Assembly (NCBI GenBank): GCA_963965975.1
Contig: OZ014411.1
Coordinates: 22,224,249-22,288,248 of the forward strand
From: Xestospongia bergquistia
Lineage: Eukaryota > Porifera > Demospongiae > Haplosclerida > Petrosiidae
Reading direction: 5' to 3'
Length of the DNA: 64,000 nucleotides
Below are positions 47,861 to 61,313 of the stretch, piece by piece; the stretch's first letter is position 1; each line of letters starts with the position of its first letter. Below the pieces are notes generated by a model. It worked only from the letters and a program-made list of their open reading frames with translations, had not been told where the DNA came from and searched no databases. The position numbers were made by a program, and so were the translations under genes.

Positions 47861-49555
47861 AAACCATGGAAAAGCTTAAGAAACTCCTGTAGTAGAGTAT
47901 GAGACATGTCAATAACAACACTAACTCACTGCACTATTCTATTTCCTCGATAGCTGGCTGTCACAATAAGCGGGGTACAACCTAGAACCCCGAAAGAAAA
48001 GAGCTATACTGAACTAAAAGAGTATCTTAGCCATCTTCGATAGTTCAACGTTTCAAATTCAACACAAGAATAAGAAAGTCAGGTGAATCCATTGCCACTT
48101 ATATTGCTGAATTACGTGCTATCAGAGAACATTGTGATTTTGGTGACATGGTGGATTTAATGATCAGAGATATACTTGTTTGTGGAATAAAACGACACAC
48201 TCATCCAAAGAAGATTCCTCCAAGAACATAACTTAACACACAAAGAGGCTTTCGAAACAACCCAAACCATGGAAATCGCAGCTAGGGATTTTCAAGACAT
48301 TACTCAGCAACAACATCAACAAAATGTCAAACCAATTGCTGTTCACTGTTTGATGGACAAAACTGATCGGAGCCCCACCACCGTAGCTGCTACCATCAAA
48401 TGTTTTAGACGTGGTGAAAACATTATGCTAATAATGTAATTTTCAAGAAAGGACATGCCATGCTTGTGCAAAGAAAGGTCATTTGGCTAGAGTTTGCCGA
48501 AGCAGAAAGAGAGTTCTACCCTCAACTCAGACTCAGCAAAATGGAAGAAGGAAAAATCACAACAAACCACCTTCTAAGGATCCATCCCGCAAGTACAATA
48601 CTTATACTATAGACCAATTGGAGCCTTTTTTAATGAAAGACCCAGGGTTCATCAGACAGATCCACTCCTTCTACACTTCCAGGCAAGCCCCACCCTATTG
48701 TGGTCACAGTTCAAGTGCTCTTCCCATGGAATTAGATGCAGGGGCTTCCCTCTCACTTATTAGTGAAACAATTTACTGAAATTTGTCAAGTACCTTAGGC
48801 CCTCTTACTCCATCTAACTTTACACTCACTACATATACAGGAGAAAAATTTTTCCTCTAGGATCTACTAATGTCCAAGTCAACTACCAGTCTCAATGTGC
48901 ATCACTCCACTATTAGCTGTTCCATCCAGGCCATAACTGGCTTGAGGAAATCAAGATAAATTGGTCAGTCATTAAATTACTTAACATTTTTTCTACCTTA
49001 GAATAGGTTCTAGATCAACATTCAGCAGTTTTTACTTCAAGCATGGGCAAGTTGAAAGAAATTACAGCAAAGATCATAATTAAGGCCTGCCCGGTTCCTT
49101 ATTCTATGAAAGAAAAGGTTATCAAGGAACTACAACACCTACAGGACTTACGAGTAATTACTCCAGTCTAACACTCTGACTGGGCTGCTCCCATAATGCC
49201 CATTGTGAAAACAGATGGATCCATTCGCTTATGCGGAGATTATAAGGTCACCATAAATCCAGCTCTCATTCCTGATACATACCCACTCCCTCGTGTGAAC
49301 GATCTTTTCACTGCTCTTTCTGGAGGCAATATTTTCACTAAACTACATCTCAGTCATGCTTACCTTCAAGTACCCCTGGACGACTCTTCCAAGAAATACA
49401 CTACCATAAATACACCAAAAGGACTATTCCAGTATGAACGACTATATTTTGGCATTTTGTCTACTCCATCAATTTTCCAGAGAATTATGGAAACCCTTGT
49501 AAGTGATTTACATCATGTCTGTGTGGGACTAAATTCAGTTTGGTCCTGAACTCGG
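47861..49555 (+). mobile_element. Gypsy B fragment, copy II (fossil)
   Basis: Duplicate of 22361-24060 with the same parts (gag piece, zinc-knuckle region, protease-like and RT regions). Broken in many places. Confidence 0.75.
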
Positions 49556-50932
49556 ATATGTTCATGTCTGGAGTTGGACCCGAGGCCAGCACCCAATATC
49601 ATATATTGTCATTTTGGGCCTTCATAGATAATATTGTTACAGTGTGAATAGTAGACCAATATAGTTTAATCTTCTTGAGCTAGTTTGTCTGAATAAGCCT
49701 TTGACAACAATTAATGGAAGGACTAAGACTGTGACTGATATTCAACTTGGATATTTATGGATTCTAATAACCAATTTTTACTTGTGTAGGTTTGAAGGAA
49801 ACATAAATGGGTTTAAGTAGATCAATAACACTACAAATTTATAAGAAACAAGTATCTAGTTGCACATGAGAGACTTACTTTCTACAAATACTGTCAAAAC
49901 AATTGGTTGGAATTGCCTATCACAAAGAAGAGATTATATGTATTATTGTCTTTTTGAAGGTGGAGATGATGGAATTTCATCAGAAGAGGGCAAGTCCTTC
50001 TAAACATTTGAGGTTTTTCTTGATGCTTTCTTGGGTTTACTACTGGAGACTTTGGCAATATGGCCCCATCTTGCCATAACTGGGATATTCAATCAATCAA
50101 AATGACAAATATTTGAAAAGTGACTTTTATCACATCAACAAGCTAGACTTTAGATTTTTTTTTTTGCAGATATTTATGGGGTGCCATTTGTGTCAAACAT
50201 AGACATTGCACCATTTTCGGAATTGGTATTTCTTTCTGTCTGTTGCTTGTGACTTCTTAAGGGATTTCTTGTATGTTAGATCTGTTTATGGAAGTAGACT
50301 CTTCTATATCCAGTTATCATTAATCATTATAGTCAGTGTCTGATCATTTCATTTAGTTGTTCCCCAAAATCCACTGTAATCACCTTTTGAGTTCAGCAAG
50401 ATAAGTTGCAACAGATTCGCCAGATTTGCTGATCCTCGAAATGATAGAGGAAGTCTGACTGAAGTGATTTCTCAGGATTTGGATTATTTCATTATAAGTT
50501 TGGTCTGCAGAAGTGGCCAGGTGTAGGAGACTTTGTAGAGCTGGCATGTGGATGGTCCGCATTGTGTCAGCATATGGATCACTTCTTTCATGGATCCTTC
50601 ATATCATTTCCACTAAAATATCACCAAAGGTATTCCAATTCCTATTTACACATTTTAGTACTCTATGTACTTTAAGAGACTCTATGTGTCGTCAACAGAT
50701 ATAGGTTTACAGTAATTGCAAAAAATGTTATGACTAAGATATTTATAAATAAGTCCACTAATACAATTAACTAACTAGACACAACATTAAAAAACCACAA
50801 AAATAAAGATTGCAACAAAATAGTTAAGCCGTATAAAAGAGACATAACAGGAAGTTACAAGTCATGATGTAATACACTACAAGTTAATAGTTAAAAAGTT
50901 AAGTTACAATGAAGTTGGAGTAGGTGAAACTA
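49556..50932. other. Unassigned stretch plus inverted gag fossil, duplicate
   Basis: Matches 24061-25431. The minus-strand gag phrase (SLLHLATSADQTYNEII) is at 50380-50560. The remainder to 50932 is the presumed 3' flank of SMB gene copy II. No other gene. Confidence 0.5.
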
Positions 50933-53900
50933 TTAAAAGGTAGGATGACAACCAATATCAGCTATATCGCTACAACAATCATTAAATAAATGACAGTCTT
51001 GATCACAATAGCATCCATTGTTGCTACAAGGTGGTGACAGTGAAAATACACAACATCCTGAATAGTTAAGATTAAGTGCCAAACATGACCCTAATATTAA
51101 TCTAATATGAACAACTTTTTAATCCATAATATTCACTTACCTTTAGGAGTTGGTTTAGGTGTAATTATGGAACCACTTGAAGAAGTTGAAGAAGCTAATA
51201 AAGAATGTGTACTGCTTGTTAAAGGATATGGAGTTATAAATCCTGTATTTATGTAAAAGAACAATAAAATTTATATGTTGTAAAAGATTAACAGTTGATG
51301 TAGGTATAACTATAGAACCACTTGAAGATAAAGACATTGATGGAAGATATGTACTACTTTCAAAAGTGTATGATGTTGCAATTTCTATATCCACATAAAC
51401 AAGTTTAATTGATTATATATTATAAATTTTATAGCAGCTATGACAAATATATTGTGAGACCTTCTGATTTTGTCTTACCAAGTTCATCAGTTGGGGTAGG
51501 GAAAACAATAGAACCACTTAAAGAAGATAAAAAAAATTCTGGAAGATCTGTAGTACTTATCAAAAGGGATGGAGTTTGAAATTCTGTGTCCACATAAAGA
51601 AGTATACATAAAATACAATTGATTATAGATTGTAATTATTATAAATGATGTGACTAATATGTTGTATAATTTTCTGATTTTGTCTTACCAAGTATATCAG
51701 TTGGAGTAGATGTAAGAATAGGAGAATGAGAAGCAGGAGAGCAACCAATATTAGCTATATCATTACAACAATCATTCCATAAATAACAGTTCTGATCACA
51801 ATAGCATCCATTGTCAGTACAAGGTGGTGACAGTGAAAATACACAACATCCTGAATAGTTGAGATTAAGTGCCAAACATGACCCTAATATTAACGTAATA
51901 TGAACAACTTTTTAATTCATAATATTCATTTACCTTTAGGAGTTGGTTTAGGTGTAATTATGGAACCACTTAAAGAAGTTGAAGAAGCTAATAGAGAATG
52001 TGTACTACTTGTCAAAAAATATGGAGTTATAAATCCTGTATTTATGTAAAAGAACAATAAAATTTATATAATGTAAAAGATTAATCGATCACAATTATTA
52101 CATCCATAACTAAATATGCTACTACTTTACACATTAAAAGTTAGAAAGAACTTATAAAAATATTATTATAATTAAGACAGAAACAGTAATAAAATGTACT
52201 TTTGACTAGATAAATTATAACCTCATTATGACTTTGTTATTGGCATTGATTGGAATTCATAATAGTCACTCACCTGAGGTAACAAGTGGTGTATTAATTG
52301 GAGTATGTGAAAGTATAGGAGAGTTAAAAGAAGCAGGATGACAACCAATATCAGCTATATCATTACAACAATCATTTAAAGTGTGACATATTTTGTCACA
52401 ATAGCATCCATTATTGCTACACAATGACAGTGCCCATACACAACATCCTGAATAGTTGAGATTAAGTGCCAAGCATGACCCTAATATTAACATGATATAA
52501 GCAAATTAATTTAATTCATTGTGGTCACTTACCTTTAGGAGTTGGCATAGGGGTGACTATGGAACCACTTGAAGAAGTTGAAGAAGCTAGTGAAAAATGT
52601 GTACTGCTTGTCAAATGGTATGGATTTATAGATACCGTGTTTATATAAAATAACAATGAAATTTATTTAATGTAAAAAATTAATTGATCACAGTCATTAT
52701 ATCTGTGTTTACTATAGCTCTACTTTGCACAATAACTGTTAGGGAGAAATCTTGAAAATAATATTATAAGTCAGATAAAGTAATAAAATTACCTTTCAAA
52801 GGATATGAAGTTGTAATTTCTATTTCTACTTAAGCAAGTGAAATTGATTCTATATTATAAATTTTGTAAAAGCTATGACAATTGCATTGTATGATCTTCT
52901 GACTTTGTGTTACCAAATGTATCAGTTGGAATAGATATAACTTTAGGAGAGTACGAATAAACAGGATAACTACCAATATCAGCTATATCACTACAAAATC
53001 GTTATTAGAGTGACAATGTTGATCACAATAGCAATCTAATCTGATAAAACTGTTTGTCTGGGATGTTACACAACATTCAAAATGTATGAGATTAAGCAAC
53101 TTACATAAAACTAAATTGAATATAATATAAAATTATTTTAATCCATAGTTCTCTTGAGTAACAGGTGTGGGTTTAACTATAGAACCATTTAAATAAGATG
53201 CAAAAAATTTTAAAAGATGCGTACTACATGTCAAGTTTTAAATTCTGTGACCAAGTAAAATTGATTGTGTGAGCTTCTGATTTTGTCTTACCAAGTTCAT
53301 CAATTGGGGTAGGGAAAACAATAGAACCACTTAAAGAAGATAAAAAAAATTCTGGAAGATCTGTAGTACTTATCAAAAGGGATGGAGTTTGAAATTCTGT
53401 GTCGACATAAAGAAGTATACATAAAGTACAATTGATTATAGATTGTAATTATTATAAATGATGTGACTAATATGTTGTATATGATTTTGTCTTACCAAGT
53501 GTATCAGTTGAAGGAGGTAAAATTATAGTTGAGGGAGAAACAGGAGAGCAACCAATATCAGCTATATCATCACAACAATCATTATAAAAGTGACAGGATT
53601 GATCACAATGGCAATCTATATGGAGACAACTTTTTGACTTGGATAAATCACAACATCCATGATAGTTGAGTTTAAGTTCCACACATGAACCTAAAATGAA
53701 CATAATATAAACATATCATTTTAATTCATAGTTATCTTAAGTATCAGGTGTGGGTACAACTATAGAAACACTTGATTGAGATTCAAAATTTGCTGCAAGA
53801 TGTGTACTACATGTCAAATTTTATGGATTTTTAAATTCTGTGATTACATGAAGTACAGATAACTATATATATATTAAATCTTTAAGCCTCTCACTAATAT

Positions 53901-56900
53901 GCTGTATGATCATATCATTTTGTCTTACCTTCTGTAATATTTGGATAACAACCAATATCAGTGATGTCACTACAACAATCATAATTAGAGTGACAGGCTT
54001 TATCACAATGGCAATTTTTAGTGTCACAATTTCGTGTCAAGTATGTCTTACAACATCCAGAATACTCTAAATTGAGGTCCTTACATGAACCTAAAATTGA
54101 TATAATATATTAAACAGTTATTTTAATTGATAGTTTATTACAGTAATAGTTGTGTGTATGACTGTAGAACCACTTATTATGAATTACAAATGCAGTTACT
54201 AATATATTGTATGAACTTCTGATTTTGTTTTATCGAGTATACCTTTTGGGTTTCTTTGAAAATAATATTAACAAATTAATGGAATTATTAGTCCTCACTT
54301 ACCAGGAGTAACAGTTGGTGTAAGTGTAACTATAGAACTACTGGAGGATGAAAACGTTGATGGAAGATGTGTACTACTTTTCAAAGTGTATGAAGTTGTA
54401 ATTTCTATGTGAAATTAAATAAGTTAAATTGATTATATATTATAAATTTTTATAAACGTTGTGACTAAATGTATTTTATGAGCTTGTGATTTTGTTTTTA
54501 TCATTGTTTCAGTTGGTGTAGGTGACAATATAAAACTACATAAAAGCTTGTGATAGAAGATCTGAATTCCAAAACATCAATAGTTTAACTGATTAAAGTT
54601 TATTTTAAATTCATTATTAACAGACACACACACTGACAGACTACAGTACTCTCGTTATGCGCACACGTGCAGCAAGGTTATAATATTACATTATGCAAAG
54701 ACTATTGACTGTACTCTATTGCCTGTTTATCCATAATTGTTAAAATGATTTATCATTGTCCAAATAAAAAGTCAGCTGATCATCACATCAGCAGATATAG
54801 ATACTATGAATGTCATAACTGCTATATTATAATGATAAGAATAAACCAACACTACAAATTCTAAGATATGAGTAAATTAGAGTATGTGATCTTTACATGT
54901 CATAATGTGATGTGAATTTTAGTATATGCAAAATAGAAATATACTAAATTTGACTTCAGGGTACAGCAATACATTTATACAGTGTTATACTAGTATATAT
55001 ACAAAGTAGTGTACACCTGCCACAGCTTAAATCTCTTTGATATTATGATTTTATATATACAACAGTTATGGTGAAAATCTATTAAGACTATTACAAATAG
55101 TTTATTTATTGGTAAAACAACCAACCAGAGACAAATCACCATGTTGACAAGCATGTATTGTAGTGTGTGTATATTGATAGATAGATAGATAGATAGATTA
55201 TTATAAATGATGTGACTAATATGTTGTATAATTTTCTGATTTTGTCTTACCAAATGTATCAGTTGAAGTAGATGTAAGTATAGGAGAGGGAGAAGGAGGA
55301 GAGCAACTAATTTTATCTATATCATCACAACAATCATTATGAGCGTAGCACGATTGATCACAATGGCAATCTATATGGACACAACTTCTTGTCTTAGATA
55401 AATCACAACATCCAGTATAGTTGAGTTTAAATTCGATTTTAAGTTGCACACATGAACCTAAAATGAACATAATATAAACAATTATTTAAATATATTGTTA
55501 TCTAGAGTGACAGGTATGGGTACAACTATAGAAACACTTCAAGGAGATGCAAAAATTATTGGAAGATGTGTACTACATGTCAAATGTTATCCACTTTAAA
55601 ATTCTGTTACCACACAAAGTAGAGTTAACTATTTATTATAAATTTATAAAAACTGTAACTAATGTATTGCATGATCATCTAATTTTGTCTTACCTTCTGT
55701 ACTATTTGGATAACAACCAATATCAGCTATGTCACTACAACAATCGTTATTAGAATAACACCCTTTATCACAATGACAATTATTAATATTACATTTTTGT
55801 GTCTTGTAATTTTTACAACATCCAGAATAATTGAGATTAAGTGAATTACATGGACCTAAAATTGACATAATGTATTAAACAATTATTTTAATTGATAGTT
55901 AACTAGAGTAATAGTTGTGTGTATGACTATAGAAGCACTAATTATGAATTACAAATGCAGTTACTAATATATTGTATGAACTTCTGATTTTGTTTTATCA
56001 AGTATACCTTTTGGGTTTCTTTGAAAATAATATTAACAAATTAATGGAATTATTAGTCCTCACTTACCAGGAGTAACAGTTGGTGTAAGTGTAACTATAG
56101 AACTACTGGAGGATGAAAACGTTGATGGAAGATGTGTACTACTTTTCAAAGTGTATGAAGTTGTAATTTCTATGTGAAATTAAATAAGTTAAATTGATTA
56201 TATATTATAAATTTTTATAAACGTTGTGACTAAATGTATTTTATGAGCTTGTGATTTTGTTTGTATCATTGTTTCAGTTGGTGTAGGTGACAATATAAAA
56301 CTACATAAAAGCTTGTGATAGAAGATCTGAATTCCAAAACATCAATTGTTTAACTGATTAAAGTTTATTTTAAATTCATTATTAACAGACACACACACTG
56401 ACAGACTACAGTACTCTCGTTATGGGCCCACGTGCAGCAAGGTTATAATATTATATTATGTAAAGACTATTCACTGTACTCTATTGCCTGTGTATCCATC
56501 ATTGTTAAAATGATTTATAATTATCCAAATAAAAAAGTCAGCTGATCATCACATCAGCAGATATAGATACTATGAATGTCATAACTGCTATATTATAATG
56601 ACAAGAATAAACCAACACTACAAATTCTAAGATATGAGTAGATTAGAGTATGTGATCTTTACATGTCATAACGTGATGTGTATTTTAGTATATACAAAAT
56701 AGAAATATACTAAATTTGACTTCAGGGTACAACAATATATTTATACAGTGTCATACTAGTATATAAACAAAGTAGTGTACACCTGCCACAGCTTTAATCT
56801 TTTTGATAATATGATTTCATATATACAACAGTCATGGTGAAAACCTATTGAGACTATTACAAATAGTTTCTTTATTGGTAAAACAACCAACCAGAGACAA

Positions 56901-58023
56901 ATCACCTTGTTGATAAGTAGTGTGTGTATATAGATAGATAGATAGATAGGTAGGTAAGTAGGTAAGTAGATAGATAAGCAGACAGACAGACAGAGAGACA
57001 GACAGACAACTGATAGATAGATATAGATATATAGATATCAATGAAATTCATCTATATATTTTGAATGAAGTGCCATTTCTATATAACACATACAGACCTT
57101 ATAGCACTTAATATTTGAAAATACTGTACCTAACAGCTAAATATCTAGCTCCTTTGAAATACTCTCATCTAGCAGTTGTATTATACATATTAACAGTGGA
57201 TACTTGTAGTATCAGTATTATATACTCACCTACACAAGTAAACTGCTCATAACCTAAGGTATGTCCTTTACGACATTGACAAATATAAGAACCAAGAGTA
57301 TTCTTGCAAACAGCAAAGCTGTGGCATATTTATGGATTCACTGCGCATTCATCAATAACTACCTACCTACCTACCTATCTATCTATCTATCTATTAAAAA
57401 TGGTTTTATGAATGTTAATTGACTTATTAACCTTGATCACAGTATTGCCCTGTATATCCAGAATTACATAGACAGTAGTTGATATTTGAATGAGCATTAT
57501 GTAGGCAGTCACCATTGTTGCATGATGGATTGCAGAAAGCTGTGGATCATATGTATAGTAACTTTTATTGAAAAAGTTCTAGGTCTAATCACTTACGCCT
57601 GCAGTTTGGATAAACACCAGTATGTGTGCCTGTACAACATATTGCAGTTAAGTAAGAAACACTGATGTATTGAGATTCATAGTACCAATGGTATAGTGTT
57701 CTAACCAAATAGAAATCATGAGTTAGCATATAGTCAGCCTGTAAGATATTTGAAATAACTACCTTGTACATCTACTAAAACCCCACCATCCACAACTGTA
57801 ACCTTGTTGGCTTGACCCAATTTTCGAAACTATTTGATATTTGGAGGTATATGTTGTTGCGTAACATCTAAATTACACAAATGATGTATTATGTAATGAT
57901 ATACATAAATCACATGAACAAGATTTCTTACACGTCTGCTGAGTAACCATAATTGAACAAATTTAGACAGACCAATATATTGATAGGAACGAAAAGAGAA
58001 AAGCAAACCCTTGAGAGAGTCAT
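50933..58023 (-). CDS. EMI-EGF-SMB modular secreted protein, copy II
   Basis: Signal peptide exon 58023-57932; EMI-like exons 57867-57763 and 57700-57597; EGF 57539-57432; linkers near 56175-56073 and 54410-54305; SMB-like exons 55855-55694, 55457-55251, 54090-53929, 53690-53496, 52480-52274, 51883-51689; terminal 51090-50933 (HPTF-stop). More Ser/Thr linkers lie near 53400-53290, 52610-52545, 51580-51480, 51390-51300 and 51240-51140. Exon lengths for EMI and EGF1 equal those of copy I, and all modules are phase 1-1. The second EGF exon is dead (57235-57350). One SMB exon is decayed (about 52970-53112), while an extra SMB pair exists relative to copy I. Predicted secreted or extracellular. 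It remains translatable if dead exons are skipped (inference). Confidence 0.72.
52965..53112 (-). pseudogene. Decayed SMB exon within copy II
   Basis: Recognisable as SMB (LDCYCDQHCHSNND) but the DCC motif has lost a base, shifting the frame. The neighbouring donor is not evident. It has no counterpart in copy I. Confidence 0.6.
54120..56960. repeat. Tandem duplication inside SMB gene copy II
   Basis: About 54120-55195 and 55890-56950 are near-identical, including the linker exon and an R-core relative. Both end in a GATA microsatellite (55171-55200 and 56931-57030). The unit carries SMB exons with it, explaining the extra SMB pair of copy II. The junction at the microsatellite suggests unequal crossing-over or slippage-driven exchange. 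Confidence 0.75.
57235..57398 (-). pseudogene. Dead second EGF exon of copy II
   Basis: Aligned to copy I exon 29622-29494, this exon has an in-frame TAA after ECAVNP. Its acceptor side has been replaced by a GATA/GGTA microsatellite (57358-57395). Because the exon is symmetrical in phase, skipping keeps the frame. Confidence 0.7.
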
Positions 58024-58066
58024 GCTTACAACTCAGGTATCACGCAGCGATTGTCTCTTAAAAGTT

Positions 58067-58093
58067 TGATACCGCCCACTTATATGCATATCC
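58067..58093 (-). promoter_or_regulatory. Putative core promoter of SMB gene copy II
   Basis: Identical to the copy I element at 30326-30352 (ATGCATAT, ATATAAG, GGGCGG in minus order), about 45-70 bp upstream of the start. Conservation amid diverged flanks supports function, but the duplication may simply be recent. Confidence 0.45.
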
Positions 58094-58698
58094 TGGAATA
58101 AGCTCTTAAATTTTTTATAATAATGAACTTTAAACACGGCCCAGGAAGCATTAGCATCTGACAAAGGGGAGTAATTCTTTTCAGTTAATCAAGCAGAGTA
58201 GAGCATTAGCACACTCAAAGTCAGCGAGATGGTGTAGCCAGCCAGACCTTGTGAGGAGGGGAGGGGAAGGACTGTTAACAGAATCGAGGAAAGAGAGAAA
58301 ACATGACAAAGTAACCTCCATAAAATCACCAAAACTTTGCAATTTGCCGTGGGCCAGCTATGTAAACTACTATTGATGGAATTATCTTATTTAATGAGAG
58401 TGAAAACATTGTACAATGATGGATGGTTTGGGAGACTAGTAATTCAACTGGGTCCTTTTATGTTTTATCTCTTGACTTCATTGGCCCCACTATATAATGC
58501 TTTAGAGAATACAGCAAACAGAGGAGTTTTTGTAAACTATTAGAGTCACAAGCCACTTCTCTAATGAATAAATGTTATGCCATAATATATACAGAGGAAA
58601 AAATGAAGTAGAGATGGGTGATATTTGCGAAAATTTAGTCAATAATGTTATTTATAGAAATCCCTTCAGCTGGTTATTATTGATAAAGTAGTAGTCAG
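58094..58698. other. Upstream region of SMB gene copy II
   Basis: Duplicate of 30353-30984. Ends where Gypsy C begins. No gene. Confidence 0.5.
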
Positions 58699-58717
58699 TG
58701 TAGTAACTCTATACATG

Positions 58718-61313
58718 CAGGCCCGTAGCCAGGATTTTCTTAAAGGGGGGGCTTGTTTGTAAAAAAATTAAACCACACCCTTAATCAGTGACTATCCATA
58801 TCCACACCCATGACTTGACTTTGTCATATTAAAGAAAGAGATTCATACCATGCAGAGTTAAAATATGTATAATACTAACTGTTAATAATGCTCTCAAGTT
58901 GTAAGCGACGTGGATGCCTCCTAGCAAACTCATCTATAACCTGGTCAATGTCAATGTCTATATCGCGATGAACATGAACAAGAGACAAAGAAGACAATCG
59001 GTTGTTTCCCATCGTTGATCTAAGTGAACTCTTAATTCGTTTGAGGGCACTAAATGATCGTTCAGCCGTACATGATGTAACTGCCAATGAACACAAGATG
59101 AGCAGTAAGGTCTTTATGTTTGGAAACATCTGTGAAACTTGTGGGAGTGTGTGATGCAAAGATGATGGAAGAGAAGCAGCTCCATGTTCTGTTGCCTGGT
59201 CTCGCCATTTAATATACCAGCTGAGTCCCTCACTTTTCAGGCTTGAGACGTATGGAAGATCAGATGAGTACATGTTTCCTAGCTCACCAAGTTTGGAAAG
59301 AACAATTTCCAAATTCATTGAAACCATTATTGACGGAATGAGACAAAATCCTTGGAGAGTTGTTCTTTGAGAGTCATCAAACCTTGTCTTGAGCTCTTGT
59401 AAAAGATGGTCTAACATTGGAATTGAGATAGTTCTGAGAAAGTACTGAGATGGTGATGATGCAGGGGTATTTGATCTGTTTTGTTGTCGGCCACTAAGTC
59501 TAGGCATTGATGGAATAATAGCCACTTTGGAACACATTGCTTCAATTTCATCAAACCATTTTCTGTGGTGATCGTCAACTTTCTCTCTGACTTCCTTCAG
59601 AGTTGAAATGAGATGGTTTACTTCAGTTGAAGCTTGGAGGATATCTTTAGCTTCAGCTTGTAAACTGCGAGTTAGCCCAAGGAGAAACATCATCAATTTT
59701 GAAGCAATAACAAGAGAGGAAATGAACTCAGTTGTTGTGATTGCTGATTTGAGAGTGACAGCATCAGTGATTGAATCCTGAGACCATTCAGCTCGTCCTT
59801 CTGAACAAATTATTTGGAAGCATTCAACAATAGACTCATGTAGTGTGTGAAAACGATCCAAAGCATCAATACGCTCAATCCATCTTGTTCTACAAAGATC
59901 TTTGAGTTTAGATACACTTGATGTTGGCTGAATACTATCTATTGCTTCGTCTAATTTCTTTTGACGTTTTGGATGAGCCCAAAAAAATGTAGAAACTCTG
60001 TTTACAATGGAGATCATGTTCTGAACACATGTTTCACTAAATGAATGTGCTACAGCAAGATTCAGTCGGTGAGATGCACAGTGGGTATACAGAGCAAGAG
60101 GATATTTTGACGTGATAATTGCAGCAGCTCCTTTGATTTTCCCTGACATACTCGCTGCACCATCATATGTCTGGCCACACAACTTTGACAAATCCAAACA
60201 TTGTTTCTTCAAAAATTCAAGCATTTTGTCTGCCAGAGCTTTTCCAGTTATACCAGTATCACATTCCACAAAGTCTACTAGATCTTCTCGAATTTGATTG
60301 TTATCAGGATCAACATGTCTCAATACTATAGCAAGCTGTTCTTTGTTGGAACAATCTGTGACTTCATCAGCTATTAAAGAGAAAAATTGAGCTGTGCGTA
60401 CTTTGCTAATTAGGATCTGTCTAATGTGATCACCAACAATATTGATGATGTCATTTTGAATTGTTGGCGATGTGTACGTGGCATTTCTTGAGGTGGTAGC
60501 AAAGTGGTCTTGGAGTATTGTGTCTCCAGCTGAAATTCGAAATTTGATCAAGGCCCAGAAATTTCCATGATTTTTTGAGGTCCTCTCTTCAACATCTGAG
60601 TAGCTCTCAAAACTTCCACGAAGGGCAATGTTTTGTCGACCACAAAAGATTATTGTTTCAACAATAGACCGGAGTTTTTGTCTGTTTCGTTCTACCAACT
60701 TTCGTGTGGCATCAGAGATTTGGACTGAAATTGATTGTGTCTGACCACTCATAGATTTCACAAAATTATCCATCACAATTATGGCATCCCTATGGTATTT
60801 CTTGTCACTGTGCTTGTTGAATGTTTCGATCGCATGTTTAAAATCTGTCATTGGACTTTTGACAAGTATTCCAGGATCAGCACGCGAGCTAGTATAGCTA
60901 GCTAGTTAATTTACCTTGTTGATGAAGCAGTTTGAGTACTAGTTGATGGAATGTCCTGTGGTCGGGTACTAAAGTAATCTAGTAAATCTCTTGACATAGT
61001 ATACTGTTACACCTGTACTTAGTTTCTATGCTGCTGGATAGCTGAGTGGACAGCTGCTAAATTAAAATTCTATATGATATATAGTTACAAAATAAGAAAA
61101 AAGTATTGCATCATAGGAACAAGCTGATCCATTGAGTCTTATTCAGTGGTTTGTAGGTGCTAATGGTGAGTTATGTTTGTGGTTTGTGCATGTAGCTGTA
61201 GCTAAGAAGCCTAACAGTGCATCAGCTCCACCTATTGATCAATTAAGTGTGGGTGTATTTTGGCCAAAGGGGGGGCTCAAGCCCCAAATGCCACCCCCCT
61301 GGCTACGGGCCTG
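58718..61313. mobile_element. hAT-type DNA transposon nested in a Gypsy LTR
   Basis: The 16-bp ends CAGGCCCGTAGCCAGG are perfect inverted repeats (58718 and 61313). ACATG flanks both ends (58713-58717 and 61314-61318), a 5-bp target duplication rather than the usual 8 bp of hAT. G-runs next to the ends (AAAGGGGGGGCT) are typical of this TIR type. It carries one minus-strand transposase gene. Confidence 0.88.
58875..60997 (-). CDS. hAT transposase, ZMYM1-like (DUF4371 and hAT C-terminal domain)
   Basis: The main exon 60851-58875 gives 658 residues without a break. An upstream exon at 60997-60915 (MSRDLLDYFSTRPQDIPS) has a GTAAAT donor and can join in phase with an acceptor just before the main frame, adding about 30 residues. 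Early part: HRDAIIVMDNF, then FWALIKFRISAGD..LQDHF (DUF4371-type). Middle: LIADEVTDCSNKEQL and CGQTYDGAASMSG, the RNase-H-like core. C-terminus: CTAERSFSALKRIKSSLRST, the hAT dimerisation block. The N-terminal TTF/zinc-finger found in many relatives is not seen. It could be functional, missing its finger, or have an unseen exon. Confidence 0.82.
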
